From assembly GCA_023489135.1 (NCBI GenBank), contig JAMDCE010000415.1, positions 1 to 25,635 on the forward strand: a DNA stretch of 25,635 nucleotides. Reading direction: 5' to 3'. This document shows, in pieces, positions 6,963 to 15,185 of the stretch; position 1 is the first letter of the stretch, and every line of letters begins with the position of its first letter. Position numbers and translations under genes: made by a program. Under the pieces are notes generated by a model. That model made no database searches. It saw only the letters and a list, made by a program, of their open reading frames with translations, and was not told where the DNA came from. The stretch is from Chloroflexota bacterium (GTDB lineage: Bacteria; Chloroflexota; Chloroflexia; JAMDCE01).

Positions 6963-8069
6963 CTAGAATTCTATCTTCTTGTGCCGCATCACTACGCTCT
7001 CCAGGATGCCAATCGAGAGGATCGTGATGATGAGCGAGCTCCCACCGTAACTGATAAAGGGAAGGGGAACGCCGGTGACCGGTAGCAGTCCGATGTTCAT
7101 CCCAACGTTTACCAGGACCTGGGACATCATCCAGCTAACCACCCCGATGGAGATGAGCCTGCCGAATGAGTCGGAGGATAACCCTGCCACCCGCAGGCAT
7201 CGGAGTAGCAAGACTACAAATAGGAGGAAAAGCGCCATGGCCCCGATAAATCCCAACTCCTCGGCCAGCACCGAGAAAATGAAGTCGGCGTACTGAACGC
7301 GCAAGAAGTGCAGCTGGCTCTGGGTCCCCGAGGTAAACCCGCGGCCGATCCATCCTCCTGAGCCCACCGCCGTCAAAGCCTGAATTACGTTGTAGCCCGC
7401 GCCGAGAGGGTCGCTGTGCGGGTCGAGGAAGATGGTCAAACGGGTTTTCATGTAGTCGTGCATGCTCAGCCAAAGCACCGGAGAAAGTGCCGCGGCGAAG
7501 ATACCCAGGATCAACCAATGCATCAGGCGCACCCCGGCCATTACCGCCATCCCCACCCAGATGAAGACCAGAATGGCCGCCGAGCCAAGGTCAGGTTGCA
7601 GAAAGGTCAGGACAAACGGTATGGCGACCAGGATCAACGAAAACAGCACGTACCGAAACTGACGGATATCCTCCTCGTGATCGGAGAAGTATTTTGCCAG
7701 GGCGATGATCAGGAACAGCTTGGCCAGCTCCGAAGGTTGGAGGGGAAAGATCCCCAGGTCAATCCAGCGCTGCGCGCCGTGCGAGATTCTCCCCAAGGCG
7801 AGCACGACCACCAGCAAAACGCCCATCAGGATATAACCGGCGGTGGCGAAGTTCCCTAAGATGCGGTAATCGATGGTCACGACGACGGCGAAACCAAACA
7901 ATCCCAGCACCCCATAGCCGAGCTGACGGTAGGCGAGGTCGCTGGGCATTCCCTGCCGGTCGGGCTGAAACGTGGCGCTGTGCACCATCAGCACCCCGTA
8001 CAACATGAGCACTAGAATCAGAACCAGGAGGTAAGGATCGAAGTGGCGCCAGACCTTGGTTTCCATCAT
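6963..8069 (-). CDS. rodA: RodA, SEDS-family peptidoglycan polymerase
   Basis: Multi-pass membrane glycosyltransferase that polymerises lipid II into glycan strands for cell elongation, working with a class B penicillin-binding protein. 368 aa. About ten hydrophobic segments can be seen from residue 13 onward. Family signatures: 'HGAQRWIDLGIFPLQPSELAK', 'FLQPDLGSAAILVFIW', 'GSGGWIGRGFTSGTQSQLHFL', 'ADFIFSVLAEELGF' holding the conserved aspartate of the large extracellular loop, and 'GVPLPFISYGGSSLI'. FtsW is the alternative, but the adjacent PBP2 and the segment spacing favour RodA. The start ATG 8069 overlaps the PBP2 stop as ATGA; a further 47 in-frame residues upstream belong to the PBP2 coding region in another frame and were discarded. 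Confidence 0.93.
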   Translation of the reverse strand: MMETKVWRHFDPYLLVLILVLMLYGVLMVHSATFQPDRQGMPSDLAYRQLGYGVLGLFGFAVVVTIDYRILGNFATAGYILMGVLLVVVLALGRISHGAQRWIDLGIFPLQPSELAKLFLIIALAKYFSDHEEDIRQFRYVLFSLILVAIPFVLTFLQPDLGSAAILVFIWVGMAVMAGVRLMHWLILGIFAAALSPVLWLSMHDYMKTRLTIFLDPHSDPLGAGYNVIQALTAVGSGGWIGRGFTSGTQSQLHFLRVQYADFIFSVLAEELGFIGAMALFLLFVVLLLRCLRVAGLSSDSFGRLISIGVVSWMMSQVLVNVGMNIGLLPVTGVPLPFISYGGSSLIITILSIGILESVVMRHKKIEF

Positions 8070-10012
8070 CGAGTGCCCGTCTCGGGAACGTGGAAGTAGG
8101 CGCGCATAATCTCGGCGGTGATGTTCGCCGAGACCTTTCCCCCGCCCTTGTTTATGAACACCAACGTCGCGATCTCCGGAGCCTCCGTCGGGGCGAAGGC
8201 CCCGAACCACCCGTGAGTCGGCAAGTCACCCTTTTCATCCGGCTCTCCATACTGCGCCGTGCCCGTCTTCCCGGCGATACGCAAACCGGGGACTTCCGAG
8301 TCGTAGGACGTGCCGACGTACGAGGTGCCGTTGTCGGTCTTACCGATGAGCATGCCGGCTCTCAGCCCGTCTCTGACAGTCGCCAGGTATTGAGGGTCGA
8401 CCGGCAACTGCCTGATGACCTCTGGGGCGAACGACTTGACCACGTTGCCCTCGGCGTCGGTTATCTCGGCGACTACCCGGGGCTTGAAGAGGGTCCCTCC
8501 GTTGGCCAGCGCTACGTAGGCGTTCATTAGCTGTATGGGCGTCACCGTTACGTAGCCCTGCCCGATCGCCATGTTGTAGGTATCGCCTTTGTACCAGGGC
8601 TCGCCGACGGTCACCTTCTTCCATTCTTCGTTCGGGATGAGTCCGGTGGTCTCTCCCGGTAGATCGATCCCGGTGCGCGCTCCAAAACCGTACAGCCTGG
8701 AGTACTTGGCCATCCTCTCCGTCCCCAATCCCTGCCATTTGCCATCGGTGGGGCCGCCGCCCAGGGTATAGAAGTACACGTCGCAGGAGTTGGCCAGCCC
8801 GCTAATCATGTCCTGTATCCCGTGCGCCGCCCAGCAATTCATCCTGGCCGCCACTCCGCCGAAGGGGTTGGGAATCAAGATGTACCCGGGACAATACACT
8901 TTCGTGTACTTGTCCACCACGCGCTCTTGAAGCGCCCCCGAAGCCACCACGATCTTGAACGTGGAGCCCGGCGCATTGACGTCGCTGATGGCGTGGTTTA
9001 TTAGCGGCCGCAGGGGATCGTTGAGCAGCGCATTCAACTCGGCCGAGCTTATCTCGCGCGAGAACATGTTATTATCGTAGCTGGGAAGGCTGACCATCGC
9101 CAGAACCTGGCCATTGCGGGGGTCCATGGCAATGGCGGTAGCGGATCCGCCCACTTCGACCAGGTGGTTCTGAAGTATTCTGGCTATCTCGCGCTGCAGC
9201 GCGATGTCTATGGTAAGGCGCACGTTGTGGCCCGGAATCGGGTTTTGCACGAAGAGGGCGTCCACCTCGCGTCCGGTAGAGTCAACCTCCATATGCCTCT
9301 CCCCCGGGGTTCCGCGCAGCTCGTGCTCCAGGGTGAGCTCCATGCCCATTTGCCCGATGCGATCGTTGATGGTGTACTTCTTCTCTCGATCGTCCTGGTA
9401 CTTCTCGTACTGTTCTCCTGATATCTGTCCCACGTAGCCCAAGATCTGGGACGTAAGGGGACCGTCGAGATACTCCCGGACCGGCTGAATCTGTACGTGC
9501 ACCCCGGTAAGCTCTAAGTGTCTCTCTTCCACCGCATAGGCTACCTCCCAGCTTACGCCCGACTTGATTTGCACCGGGGTGAACGAGTCGGTGGTGCGCT
9601 TGCCCTTGGGTGCCGGCTCCACCAGCTCTCGAATCCTGGCCTGTGGAATCTCCAGGACCTTCCCCAGGCGCTCGAACACCATATCCGCTTCTTTGGGCAG
9701 ATCGGCGGGAATAATGGTCACGGCGTAACTGGGGGTATTACGCACGAGGAGTATCTTGTTGCGATCGTAGATAACACCGCGGGGAGCCTCGATTGACATC
9801 AGTCTGAAACGGTTGTTGTCCGCTCGCTCGCGGTATTCCTCACCTCGTACGATCTGCAGCCACCAGAGCTGTCGTATCAGTATGGCGAAAACGATTACGG
9901 TGGCTATCTTGAAGGCGAGGAGTCTGCCTTGAAATGGCTCGCGCTCTCGCTCATCTACGTCTACCGCATCTTCCAGCGATGTTATGGGTTCGATGCCCGT
10001 CTTCCTGGTCAA
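8066..10012 (-). CDS. mrdA: Penicillin-binding protein 2 (class B transpeptidase)
   Basis: Monofunctional DD-transpeptidase that cross-links the glycan made by RodA; bitopic, with the catalytic domain outside the cytoplasmic membrane. 648 aa. Seen: cytoplasmic tail (1-32), one membrane segment (~33-55), pedestal domain with 'APRGVIYDRN' (76-85), then the catalytic triad motifs S350-T-F-K353, S409-C-D411 and K582-T-G-T585. The start is TTG 10012, one base after the stop of the coiled-coil gene; no ATG or GTG in frame exists before the membrane segment. The gene is flanked by rodA (4-base overlap) and the coiled-coil gene, so the three are one transcription unit. Confidence 0.95.
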   Translation of the reverse strand: MTRKTGIEPITSLEDAVDVDEREREPFQGRLLAFKIATVIVFAILIRQLWWLQIVRGEEYRERADNNRFRLMSIEAPRGVIYDRNKILLVRNTPSYAVTIIPADLPKEADMVFERLGKVLEIPQARIRELVEPAPKGKRTTDSFTPVQIKSGVSWEVAYAVEERHLELTGVHVQIQPVREYLDGPLTSQILGYVGQISGEQYEKYQDDREKKYTINDRIGQMGMELTLEHELRGTPGERHMEVDSTGREVDALFVQNPIPGHNVRLTIDIALQREIARILQNHLVEVGGSATAIAMDPRNGQVLAMVSLPSYDNNMFSREISSAELNALLNDPLRPLINHAISDVNAPGSTFKIVVASGALQERVVDKYTKVYCPGYILIPNPFGGVAARMNCWAAHGIQDMISGLANSCDVYFYTLGGGPTDGKWQGLGTERMAKYSRLYGFGARTGIDLPGETTGLIPNEEWKKVTVGEPWYKGDTYNMAIGQGYVTVTPIQLMNAYVALANGGTLFKPRVVAEITDAEGNVVKSFAPEVIRQLPVDPQYLATVRDGLRAGMLIGKTDNGTSYVGTSYDSEVPGLRIAGKTGTAQYGEPDEKGDLPTHGWFGAFAPTEAPEIATLVFINKGGGKVSANITAEIMRAYFHVPETGTR

Positions 10013-10013
10013 G

Positions 10014-11297
10014 CTAGCTCGCCCTTACCTTCGAGAATCGTTCCCGGATCTCGGCGATCTGACGTTCAAGCTCCGCGATTTCGCGCAATTTCGCCTGCTC
10101 TTCCATGCGCTGCGCCTCTCCGACCTGTTCCTCCGCCCTGTGGCGGTCCTCTTCCACCTGCAAGAGCCAGCGCTGTATGTGCTGATCGATCTTCTGTCCC
10201 ACTTCCCTGATCTCTCGACGCAGCTGGTCGGCGACCTCGACGCCCTGTCGTTGTCGCTGGTCCAGGAGGCTTAGCTGCGCAACCAGCTCTTCCACCCGTC
10301 TCTGGCCCGTGTCGACGCGGCTGCCGACGGTGGAGATCTCCTGGACGCCCTGGAGAAACTGTTCCTGGAGCTGTTTGATCGCACCCACCTGCTCGTCGAT
10401 GCGTCGGCGCTGCGCATCCACTCCCTGCTCGACGCGATGGACTTCCTCTCGATCGTGCACGCGGATTCCCTCGAAGCGAGTCAGAACGGCGGCCTGATCC
10501 TCGCTGGACTGGTGTATCTGGGCCAGGCCAAGCCGCACTTGCTGCACGTCCTCCTTGACCGATGAGATCTGTTTGACGAACTGCTGAACCAGTTTGCCCC
10601 GGTCATCTCCCTCGCGCTGCCAGTCCTCCATTTGCTGTTGCCAGCCGGAGATCTGCCGAGTCCAGCGCAGATCTGCCGCCTGTTGCCACTGCAGAATGCG
10701 GGAGAAATCTGATTGCAGCGTTTCCACCGACTTTTCCAGCAAGGCAATTCTGGACTCCTGGCGTCGAGCCGTCTCTTCGAGGACGAGCACGCGAGAGCCA
10801 ATCCCCGAGACCGACTTATCGACCGATTCGATCTGGCCGGGCAGTATCTCCACAGACGCCCGCGTTCGCGTCACCTCGTCGGCCACAGAGCGAACTCTGG
10901 CACCTCCGGCTTCGATAAGCTGACGGATCTCCAGAATCTGCTGCCCAACGTCCACCAGTGCGCGGTGATCTCGCTCGGCCTCGGCCTGGCGTAGGAGAAC
11001 CTCCTTCCCCTGGAGCTCCTGGCTTTCGTCCACGCGCTGCTGGAGGATCAACAGCTGTTGTCTGGCCTGTCTCACTCCTTCTTCCATCAGAGGGAGCGTA
11101 GAGATCCGAGACTGGCCCTGGGTCAAGTCGTCCCCAACCTTGTGGATGTGCGCGGTGAGCTCCCTCACCGAAAGACTGAGACGCTCGATGTCCTGCTGCA
11201 GGGACAGGATCTGATCCTTGTCCAGCTTCCTCTGCTCGTCCAGCCAGGAGACCATCTGAGACAATTGGGTATCTTCGAGAGCTCTGCCCTGAGTCAT
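10014..11297 (-). CDS. Large soluble coiled-coil protein linked to PBP2-RodA
   Basis: 427 aa, rich in Glu, Gln, Arg and Leu, with heptad-like spacing almost throughout (for example 'LSLQQDIERLSLSVREL' and 'ELERQIAEIRERF'). No signal peptide, membrane segment or enzymatic motif is visible. The ATG at 11297 has AAGGAGGTG seven bases upstream, the strongest ribosome site in the window. It is the first gene of the operon and its stop is one base from the PBP2 start. Many elongasome operons carry mreC and mreD here; this protein lacks the membrane anchor of MreC, so it is not a recognisable orthologue. A cytoplasmic scaffold for the elongation machinery is an inference from context only. Confidence 0.82.
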   Translation of the reverse strand: MTQGRALEDTQLSQMVSWLDEQRKLDKDQILSLQQDIERLSLSVRELTAHIHKVGDDLTQGQSRISTLPLMEEGVRQARQQLLILQQRVDESQELQGKEVLLRQAEAERDHRALVDVGQQILEIRQLIEAGGARVRSVADEVTRTRASVEILPGQIESVDKSVSGIGSRVLVLEETARRQESRIALLEKSVETLQSDFSRILQWQQAADLRWTRQISGWQQQMEDWQREGDDRGKLVQQFVKQISSVKEDVQQVRLGLAQIHQSSEDQAAVLTRFEGIRVHDREEVHRVEQGVDAQRRRIDEQVGAIKQLQEQFLQGVQEISTVGSRVDTGQRRVEELVAQLSLLDQRQRQGVEVADQLRREIREVGQKIDQHIQRWLLQVEEDRHRAEEQVGEAQRMEEQAKLREIAELERQIAEIRERFSKVRAS

Positions 11298-11401
11298 CCT
11301 CGCACCTCCTTAAAGAGAAAAAGATTCCTCGATCCAGCAATATCCAGGCAGAAGATAATGCACGGCCACGGGTGGTGGAAAACCCAGTGAAGTGTGTCGC
11401 T

Positions 11402-11430
11402 AGTTTAGCACAACCGGCAGGGAGGGGCAA
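11402..11430 (-). promoter_or_regulatory. Possible promoter of the coiled-coil-PBP2-rodA operon
   Basis: On the minus strand TTGCCC (11430-11425), 17 nt, TAAACT (11407-11402). Each box is only partly consensus. The leader to the ATG at 11297 would be about 100 nt. It is the only reasonable pair I found in the 143-base gap. Confidence 0.35.
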
Positions 11431-11440
11431 GATTGAGGCT

Positions 11441-12931
11441 TCACTTCTTCCCCCAGTACACCGCTCGCTCCATCGACCAGCTGTAATCGATCGTCTCGTC
11501 GGAAAGCTTGCTCTGGCCCGTTCCGTCCGCGCTCATGGTGTACAGCTTCCAGGCCCCGTCGCGGTCGGACAAGAAGGCCAGCTTGCTCCCATCGGGAGAC
11601 CAGGCCGGGGCCACATTGTTGGCCGGCGTGGTGAATGGCTGGCTGCTGGTGAGAAGCTGCAGGCCGGTGCCGTCGACGTTGATGGCGCCGATCTCCCAGT
11701 GGTCGTGCTGATGGTACATCAAGGCTATGGTTTTGCCGTCGGGTGACCACACCGGAAACGCGAAGCGCGTGTTGGTCTGGTCGATCTGGGTGGTAGAGTC
11801 GCCCGATGTGATGTAAAGGCCTTTGTCTCCCTTGAACACCAGCCGGTTGCCATCCGGCGACCAGGATGGGCTGAAGCTGTGGGCGGGCTGATCGGGAGGA
11901 TTGGAAGTCTTTTTCTGGGAAACGTCGAGGACGACGATGTTGAAGAAGTCATCTTGTTCGAAGCCGCGACCGAATCTCCCCCTCCGGTAGCCCTGGGTCT
12001 TGACGTAAAAGGCGACCTTGCTGCCGTCCGGGGACCACATCGGCGCTCTCGGTTCGTGCACCGAAAAGAGCTCGGTATCCTCTCCGGTGGCGAGGTTGAG
12101 AACGCGTATGCCTTCAGGATAGCTCCAGGAGGCGTAGACCAGTTTCTGGCCATCGCGTGAGAGGGAAGGGTCCGTTCCGGTCGCGATTTGCTTCTGGCCC
12201 GAGCCGTCGGGGTCGATCGAGTAGATCGGACCGCCGTTGGATTTCTGGAAGACTATTTTGGTGCCAGAGCCAGTACTTACGGATGCCTGGTCCGGCGCCG
12301 CGGCAACAACGGATTGAAGCACCGGCGCGGTCAGCGAGGCGGGAACCCTACCCTGGCGGAATATGTACTCATCGCCCAAGAGACCTAACGTTACCGGGGC
12401 GGACCCCCAGCGCTCGAAGCGCGCGCGCTGGAAGTACTGCCCCAACAGGTCGCCTTGTTTCTTGGGCTCCGTGATAGGGTATCCGAAGACGTCCAGCCCG
12501 CCGTGGCTATCGAAGAAATCCTTGAAGTCTTGAGAGATGGTGTGGCCGGTTTCCGGGTAGTAGCGGATGCCGGCATCATCGGGCGACGGGATTCGATCGT
12601 TCGCGATGGGAGGGTCTCCCGGGCCGAGCACGACGCTGCCGATCAACATTAACTGGACCTTGTAGGGGTCCGGGTTCTCCGGCCAGAGCTCCATTCTGTT
12701 GCGCTGGAAGTACTGCACCGTGCGGCCGTTCTCGACGAACTGCTCCGTCCTGGGGTAGCCGAACACGTCGAGCCCTCCGTGGGTGTCGAAAAAGGTCAAG
12801 AAATCGCCACCAACGGAATGGCCCGTGGTCGGAAAATACCTGGCATTGTCGTCTTCTGCCGCGGCAGGAAACGATTGCGCTGCCAGGAAGAGTAGCAAAG
12901 AAACTAGAGTGAGAACACGTGTTTTTCCCAA
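11441..12931 (-). CDS. Secreted TolB-like beta-propeller protein with two N-terminal FGYP modules
   Basis: About 496 aa. N-terminal signal peptide: basic start, hydrophobic 'VLTLVSLLLFLAA', and likely cleavage after 'FPAAA'. Two homologous modules follow, 'RYFPTTGHSV...GGLDVFGYPRTE' and 'RYYPETGHTI...GGLDVFGYPITE', each followed by 'QYFQR.R.E.W'. These resemble the LGFP-like repeats of exported bacterial proteins. From ~residue 225 there are six or so PD40/WD40-like blades with the 'WSPDGSKLAF' consensus seen in TolB. The protein probably binds a ligand or the cell wall outside the membrane; no catalytic residues are evident. TTG 12931 has AGGTG seven bases upstream; GTG 12934 or TTG 12949 are other options and do not change the mature protein. 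Confidence 0.8.
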   Translation of the reverse strand: MGKTRVLTLVSLLLFLAAQSFPAAAEDDNARYFPTTGHSVGGDFLTFFDTHGGLDVFGYPRTEQFVENGRTVQYFQRNRMELWPENPDPYKVQLMLIGSVVLGPGDPPIANDRIPSPDDAGIRYYPETGHTISQDFKDFFDSHGGLDVFGYPITEPKKQGDLLGQYFQRARFERWGSAPVTLGLLGDEYIFRQGRVPASLTAPVLQSVVAAAPDQASVSTGSGTKIVFQKSNGGPIYSIDPDGSGQKQIATGTDPSLSRDGQKLVYASWSYPEGIRVLNLATGEDTELFSVHEPRAPMWSPDGSKVAFYVKTQGYRRGRFGRGFEQDDFFNIVVLDVSQKKTSNPPDQPAHSFSPSWSPDGNRLVFKGDKGLYITSGDSTTQIDQTNTRFAFPVWSPDGKTIALMYHQHDHWEIGAINVDGTGLQLLTSSQPFTTPANNVAPAWSPDGSKLAFLSDRDGAWKLYTMSADGTGQSKLSDETIDYSWSMERAVYWGKK

Positions 12932-12967
12932 CACCACACACCTCGCCAACGAAAAGGGAATCTTGAT

Positions 12968-13270
12968 TTAATCAGTCTCTGACATGCGCTTGCGGTTTAG
13001 GACCGCTCTCACCTCGGGCTCGCTGGAGGCGGCGGCGTTGCGCACGTCCACGACGCCGGGAACTTGCCTTATCGTCTGCTCGACCTGATCGGCGAGTTCC
13101 ATCAAGGTGCTCAGGTTATCCCCCATAATCCGAATCTGCGCGCCGCCGCCGCCACCTCCGCCGCCCAAGGGGCTCTGGATCATAGCCTGGGCATTCATCT
13201 CCGGGATGGAGCCGGCCGCCCGGCGGACATCCCCCGTTATCTGCTGAAGGGATCGGGAGCGCTCGATGCT
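12968..13270 (-). pseudogene. Fragment of an RND (HAE1/AcrB-type) efflux permease
   Basis: The frame reads 'RSRSLQQITGDVRRAAG', 'IPEMNAQAMIQSPLG', a glycine run, 'AQIRIMGDNLSTLMELADQV', 'VPGVVDVRNAAASSEPEVRAVLNRKRMSE' and then a stop. This matches a piece of the second periplasmic (porter) domain of RND permeases, about 90 of the usual ~1,000+ residues. Everything before it (roughly the first two thirds) and the whole C-terminal membrane half are missing. It has no start of its own: its upstream end abuts the membrane-fusion-protein fragment in another frame. Confidence 0.8.
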
Positions 13271-13873
13271 TTGGCCGCCGTTAGCTCGTCCTGAGACGGG
13301 GGGTTCTTGAGCCGGGCGAGATCGGCCCGAGCTTTGTCCAGGCGCGCTTGAGCCGAGGCGACGCCACCCTGGGCGGACTGCAAATCGGCCTCCGATGCTC
13401 CGCGCTTTACAATGTCAAGCCTGGCCTGAGCGCCCTTGAGCTGTGCCTCCGTGGCCGCGACGTCCTCCGATCTCCCCCCGGATTTCATCACAGCCAGGCG
13501 TGCCTCGGCGGCGGACACGTTCGCCTCTGCCTGTTTCACCTGAGCGTCGAGGGTGGCGTGGTCCAGCTAGGCCACAGCATCGCCCGCTCTTACCACGCTT
13601 GCTCACCTCCACCAGGATCTTCTCAATTCGGCCGGAAGCCTTGGGCACCAGGTTGACCTGCGCCTTCGGCTGGATGCTCCCGGAATATGTGAGTACGGCG
13701 GAAATCTGGCCTTCCTTAACTGGAACGACGCTGACCACAACCGCAGGCCTTTGTCTTGCTCCTCCCATTCCGCCTTGGGACGGGGACTGTTGCCCCAGGG
13801 CAGAACAGGAAGTAGAGAGCACTATGGAAACGAGAGCAAGAGTGGCCAACCCCGAGAACCGCATTAGCTTCAC
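13256..13873 (-). pseudogene. Broken RND membrane-fusion (periplasmic adaptor) lipoprotein
   Basis: The start GTG 13873 has GGAGG about seven bases upstream and encodes a lipoprotein-like signal ('TLALVSIVLSTSC') and the first beta-barrel/lipoyl strand ('AVVVSVVPVKEGQISAVLTY', 'SGSIQPKAQVNLVPKASGRI'). After 'ILVEV' a one-base insertion near 13595 shifts the frame. In the shifted frame the family's 'AGDAVAWLDHATLDAQV' reads with a TAG (13567-13569) in place of Trp. The coiled-coil hairpin then continues ('EANVSAAEARLAVM' to 'ELTAAKAS') until it runs into RND permease sequence near 13260. The frameshift, the nonsense codon and the deletion are independent lesions, so the gene is dead. Confidence 0.85.
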
Positions 13874-14182
13874 TAGCCTACCTCCGATGATGTTGGCTGC
13901 AACAACGCCCTAATCGTACGTTAACTGCGTTGCGAACACCGAGGGACATCGTCGTCCGTGTCTGACAGTGTGGTGGATAGAAAGTGTGCAGTGAAATCGC
14001 CGCAAAGCTACTGACAAACCTGCGGCAACATGGCTGCAATTATAGCATAGGAGTGGGCAAAGTGTGTTAAACGTGTGTTAAGAAAAAGGGACGGCTGGAA
14101 GGTCTAAGGTTGCGATGCATCTGACCCGTTAGCTCCCCTGTAATAGCTCAATGGGAATGTAAGGAAGAAGGCACACTGACGA
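13874..14182. other. Intergenic region, no gene seen
   Basis: 309 bases between the dead efflux gene and the PIN toxin gene. The only signal I can support is the minus-strand extended -10 at 14039-14047. No ORF with a ribosome site, RNA gene or clear repeat was found. Confidence 0.6.
14039..14047 (-). promoter_or_regulatory. Extended -10 promoter left in front of the dead efflux genes
   Basis: Minus strand TGC-TATAAT, with the perfect -10 at 14044-14039. No good -35 is present. It would give a ~160-nt leader to GTG 13873. It is the relic promoter of the RND unit, or may now serve the downstream TolB-like gene by read-through. Confidence 0.5.
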
Positions 14183-14671
14183 TCATCGGAGCGCCCGTAG
14201 ATGTTCTAGCGCGACGGGGAGTTCTGGATCGAGGATACCAAGGCCCTGGCTTTCGCAGGTTTGGCCGACTTCTTTGTCGGCGCTGACTACAAAAAAAGGC
14301 TGATCCCCAGCCCCTCGTTTTGCTCTGATTACAGTTGAAAACTGCAACGCGTCGGCAGTGCGCAGAGCGCAGTCAGGCAACCTCTCCAGCGCTTCATGTA
14401 CAAGCGTGTTGATTACCGGCACTACCACAAGATCGTACGCAGAGATGTCCCGCGCGAAACTAGCTACCAACTGCTCGTATTGTCGCTTCTCTATCTGCTT
14501 CGCTTTCAGCAAGCGGGCGGCGACCGTGTTTACCTCCAGCACAGACAGGTAGGAAGTGACGAAAAGCTCGCCACCAACTTTGCTCTCGAAAAGTTCCTCC
14601 ACAAAGTCCGATCCGGTCTCTGACTTGTAGCGCTTCACGAGCGCTGAGCTCTCGATGTAGTAGACTGTCAT
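14183..14671 (-). CDS. PIN-domain ribonuclease toxin (VapC-like)
   Basis: 162 aa. PIN nucleases cut RNA (often tRNA or rRNA) using Mg2+ or Mn2+ held by a cluster of acidic residues. Here the cluster is E7 ('YYIESSALVKRY'), E46 ('SVLEVNTVA'), D107 ('RTADALQF') and D132 ('VSADKEV'). The first position is normally Asp ('YLDTSALVKRY'), so the Glu is unusual but still acidic. The ATG at 14671 follows the stop of the upstream antitoxin gene by one base, the usual antitoxin-first order. The length and C-terminal 'GLGILDPE' are typical. Confidence 0.87.
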   Translation of the reverse strand: MTVYYIESSALVKRYKSETGSDFVEELFESKVGGELFVTSYLSVLEVNTVAARLLKAKQIEKRQYEQLVASFARDISAYDLVVVPVINTLVHEALERLPDCALRTADALQFSTVIRAKRGAGDQPFFVVSADKEVGQTCESQGLGILDPELPVALEHLRALR

Positions 14672-14672
14672 C

Positions 14673-14900
14673 TCAGTCGCCGCGCAGCTTATGCAATTCC
14701 TGGCTGAGAGTATGACTACCCAGCGCCTTGTCCATCATTGCCCGCACTTCTTGAGCAGGTACAGCATACTTGCCATAGCGACGACGCACTTGCTGCAAGT
14801 ACTCCTCAATTTCTGGATTCTGAAGCGCGTACAGGCGCAATGCGACTTCTGTAATGCTTGTCTTCGGCTTAGGTTGCCTCCGGCGCTTTTCCATATCCAT
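14673..14900 (-). CDS. Antitoxin partner of the PIN toxin
   Basis: 75 aa, highly basic at the N-terminus ('MEKRRRQPKPKTSITEVALR') and helical after that ('NPEIEEYLQQVRRRYG', 'AQEVRAMMDKALG'). It has no motif that lets me place it firmly in the AbrB, RHH or Phd classes. The assignment rests on its position directly before a PIN toxin, its size and its own promoter. ATG 14900 (GGAG four bases upstream) or ATG 14894 (ten bases) could start it; the predicted start site at ~14924 excludes any longer form, such as one running back to 15011. Confidence 0.72.
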   Translation of the reverse strand: MDMEKRRRQPKPKTSITEVALRLYALQNPEIEEYLQQVRRRYGKYAVPAQEVRAMMDKALGSHTLSQELHKLRGD

Positions 14901-14930
14901 CACGCTCCGCAAAACCCTGTGCTTTCCGAC

Positions 14931-14959
14931 ATTATACCACGCTGTGTACGAGTTCTGAA
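14931..14959 (-). promoter_or_regulatory. Promoter of the toxin-antitoxin pair
   Basis: Minus strand TTCAGA (14959-14954), 17 nt, TATAAT (14936-14931), with a TGG extension before the -10. Inverted 6-bp arms GCTTTC (14921-14926) and GAAAGC (14957-14962) bracket it and could be an autoregulation site. Confidence 0.65.
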
Positions 14960-15060
14960 AGCTTGACCGTTGGTGGGTACTGTACGCAGGATTGAACAAT
15001 ATTCTGAACACAACCCTTTGGTGCGTCGCGGGACGTCGGTGGAAGGCGCGTAATCAGTTA

Positions 15061-15109
15061 CGGTTTGAAGGAGGTAAGAGGACGGATAGTCCTTGTTGCC
15101 TTCAAACCG
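15061..15109. repeat. Stem-loop in the divergent intergenic region
   Basis: Outer arms CGGTTTGAAGG (15061-15071) and CCTTCAAACCG (15099-15109) are perfectly complementary, and an inner AGGAC/GTCCT stem has loop GGATA. It lies between the TA promoter and the ThDP-enzyme gene and outside the predicted leaders of both. Confidence 0.6.
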
Positions 15110-15185
15110 CCGTAGCGGACGGGGCATTGATGGCACGCTTCTTGCCAATTGCTTTCTATACTAGTGAGCCCAGGAGGGACCATAT

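Noticed and set aside
13415..13570. Reading the membrane-fusion-protein frame through to 13415 as an intact 152-residue protein
   Set aside because: After residue ~93 the frame turns into Arg/Gly-rich nonsense, while the family sequence continues in another frame.
14901..15011. Longer antitoxin form starting at 15011
   Set aside because: The extra residues would span the TTCAGA-N17-TATAAT promoter and so could not be in the transcript.
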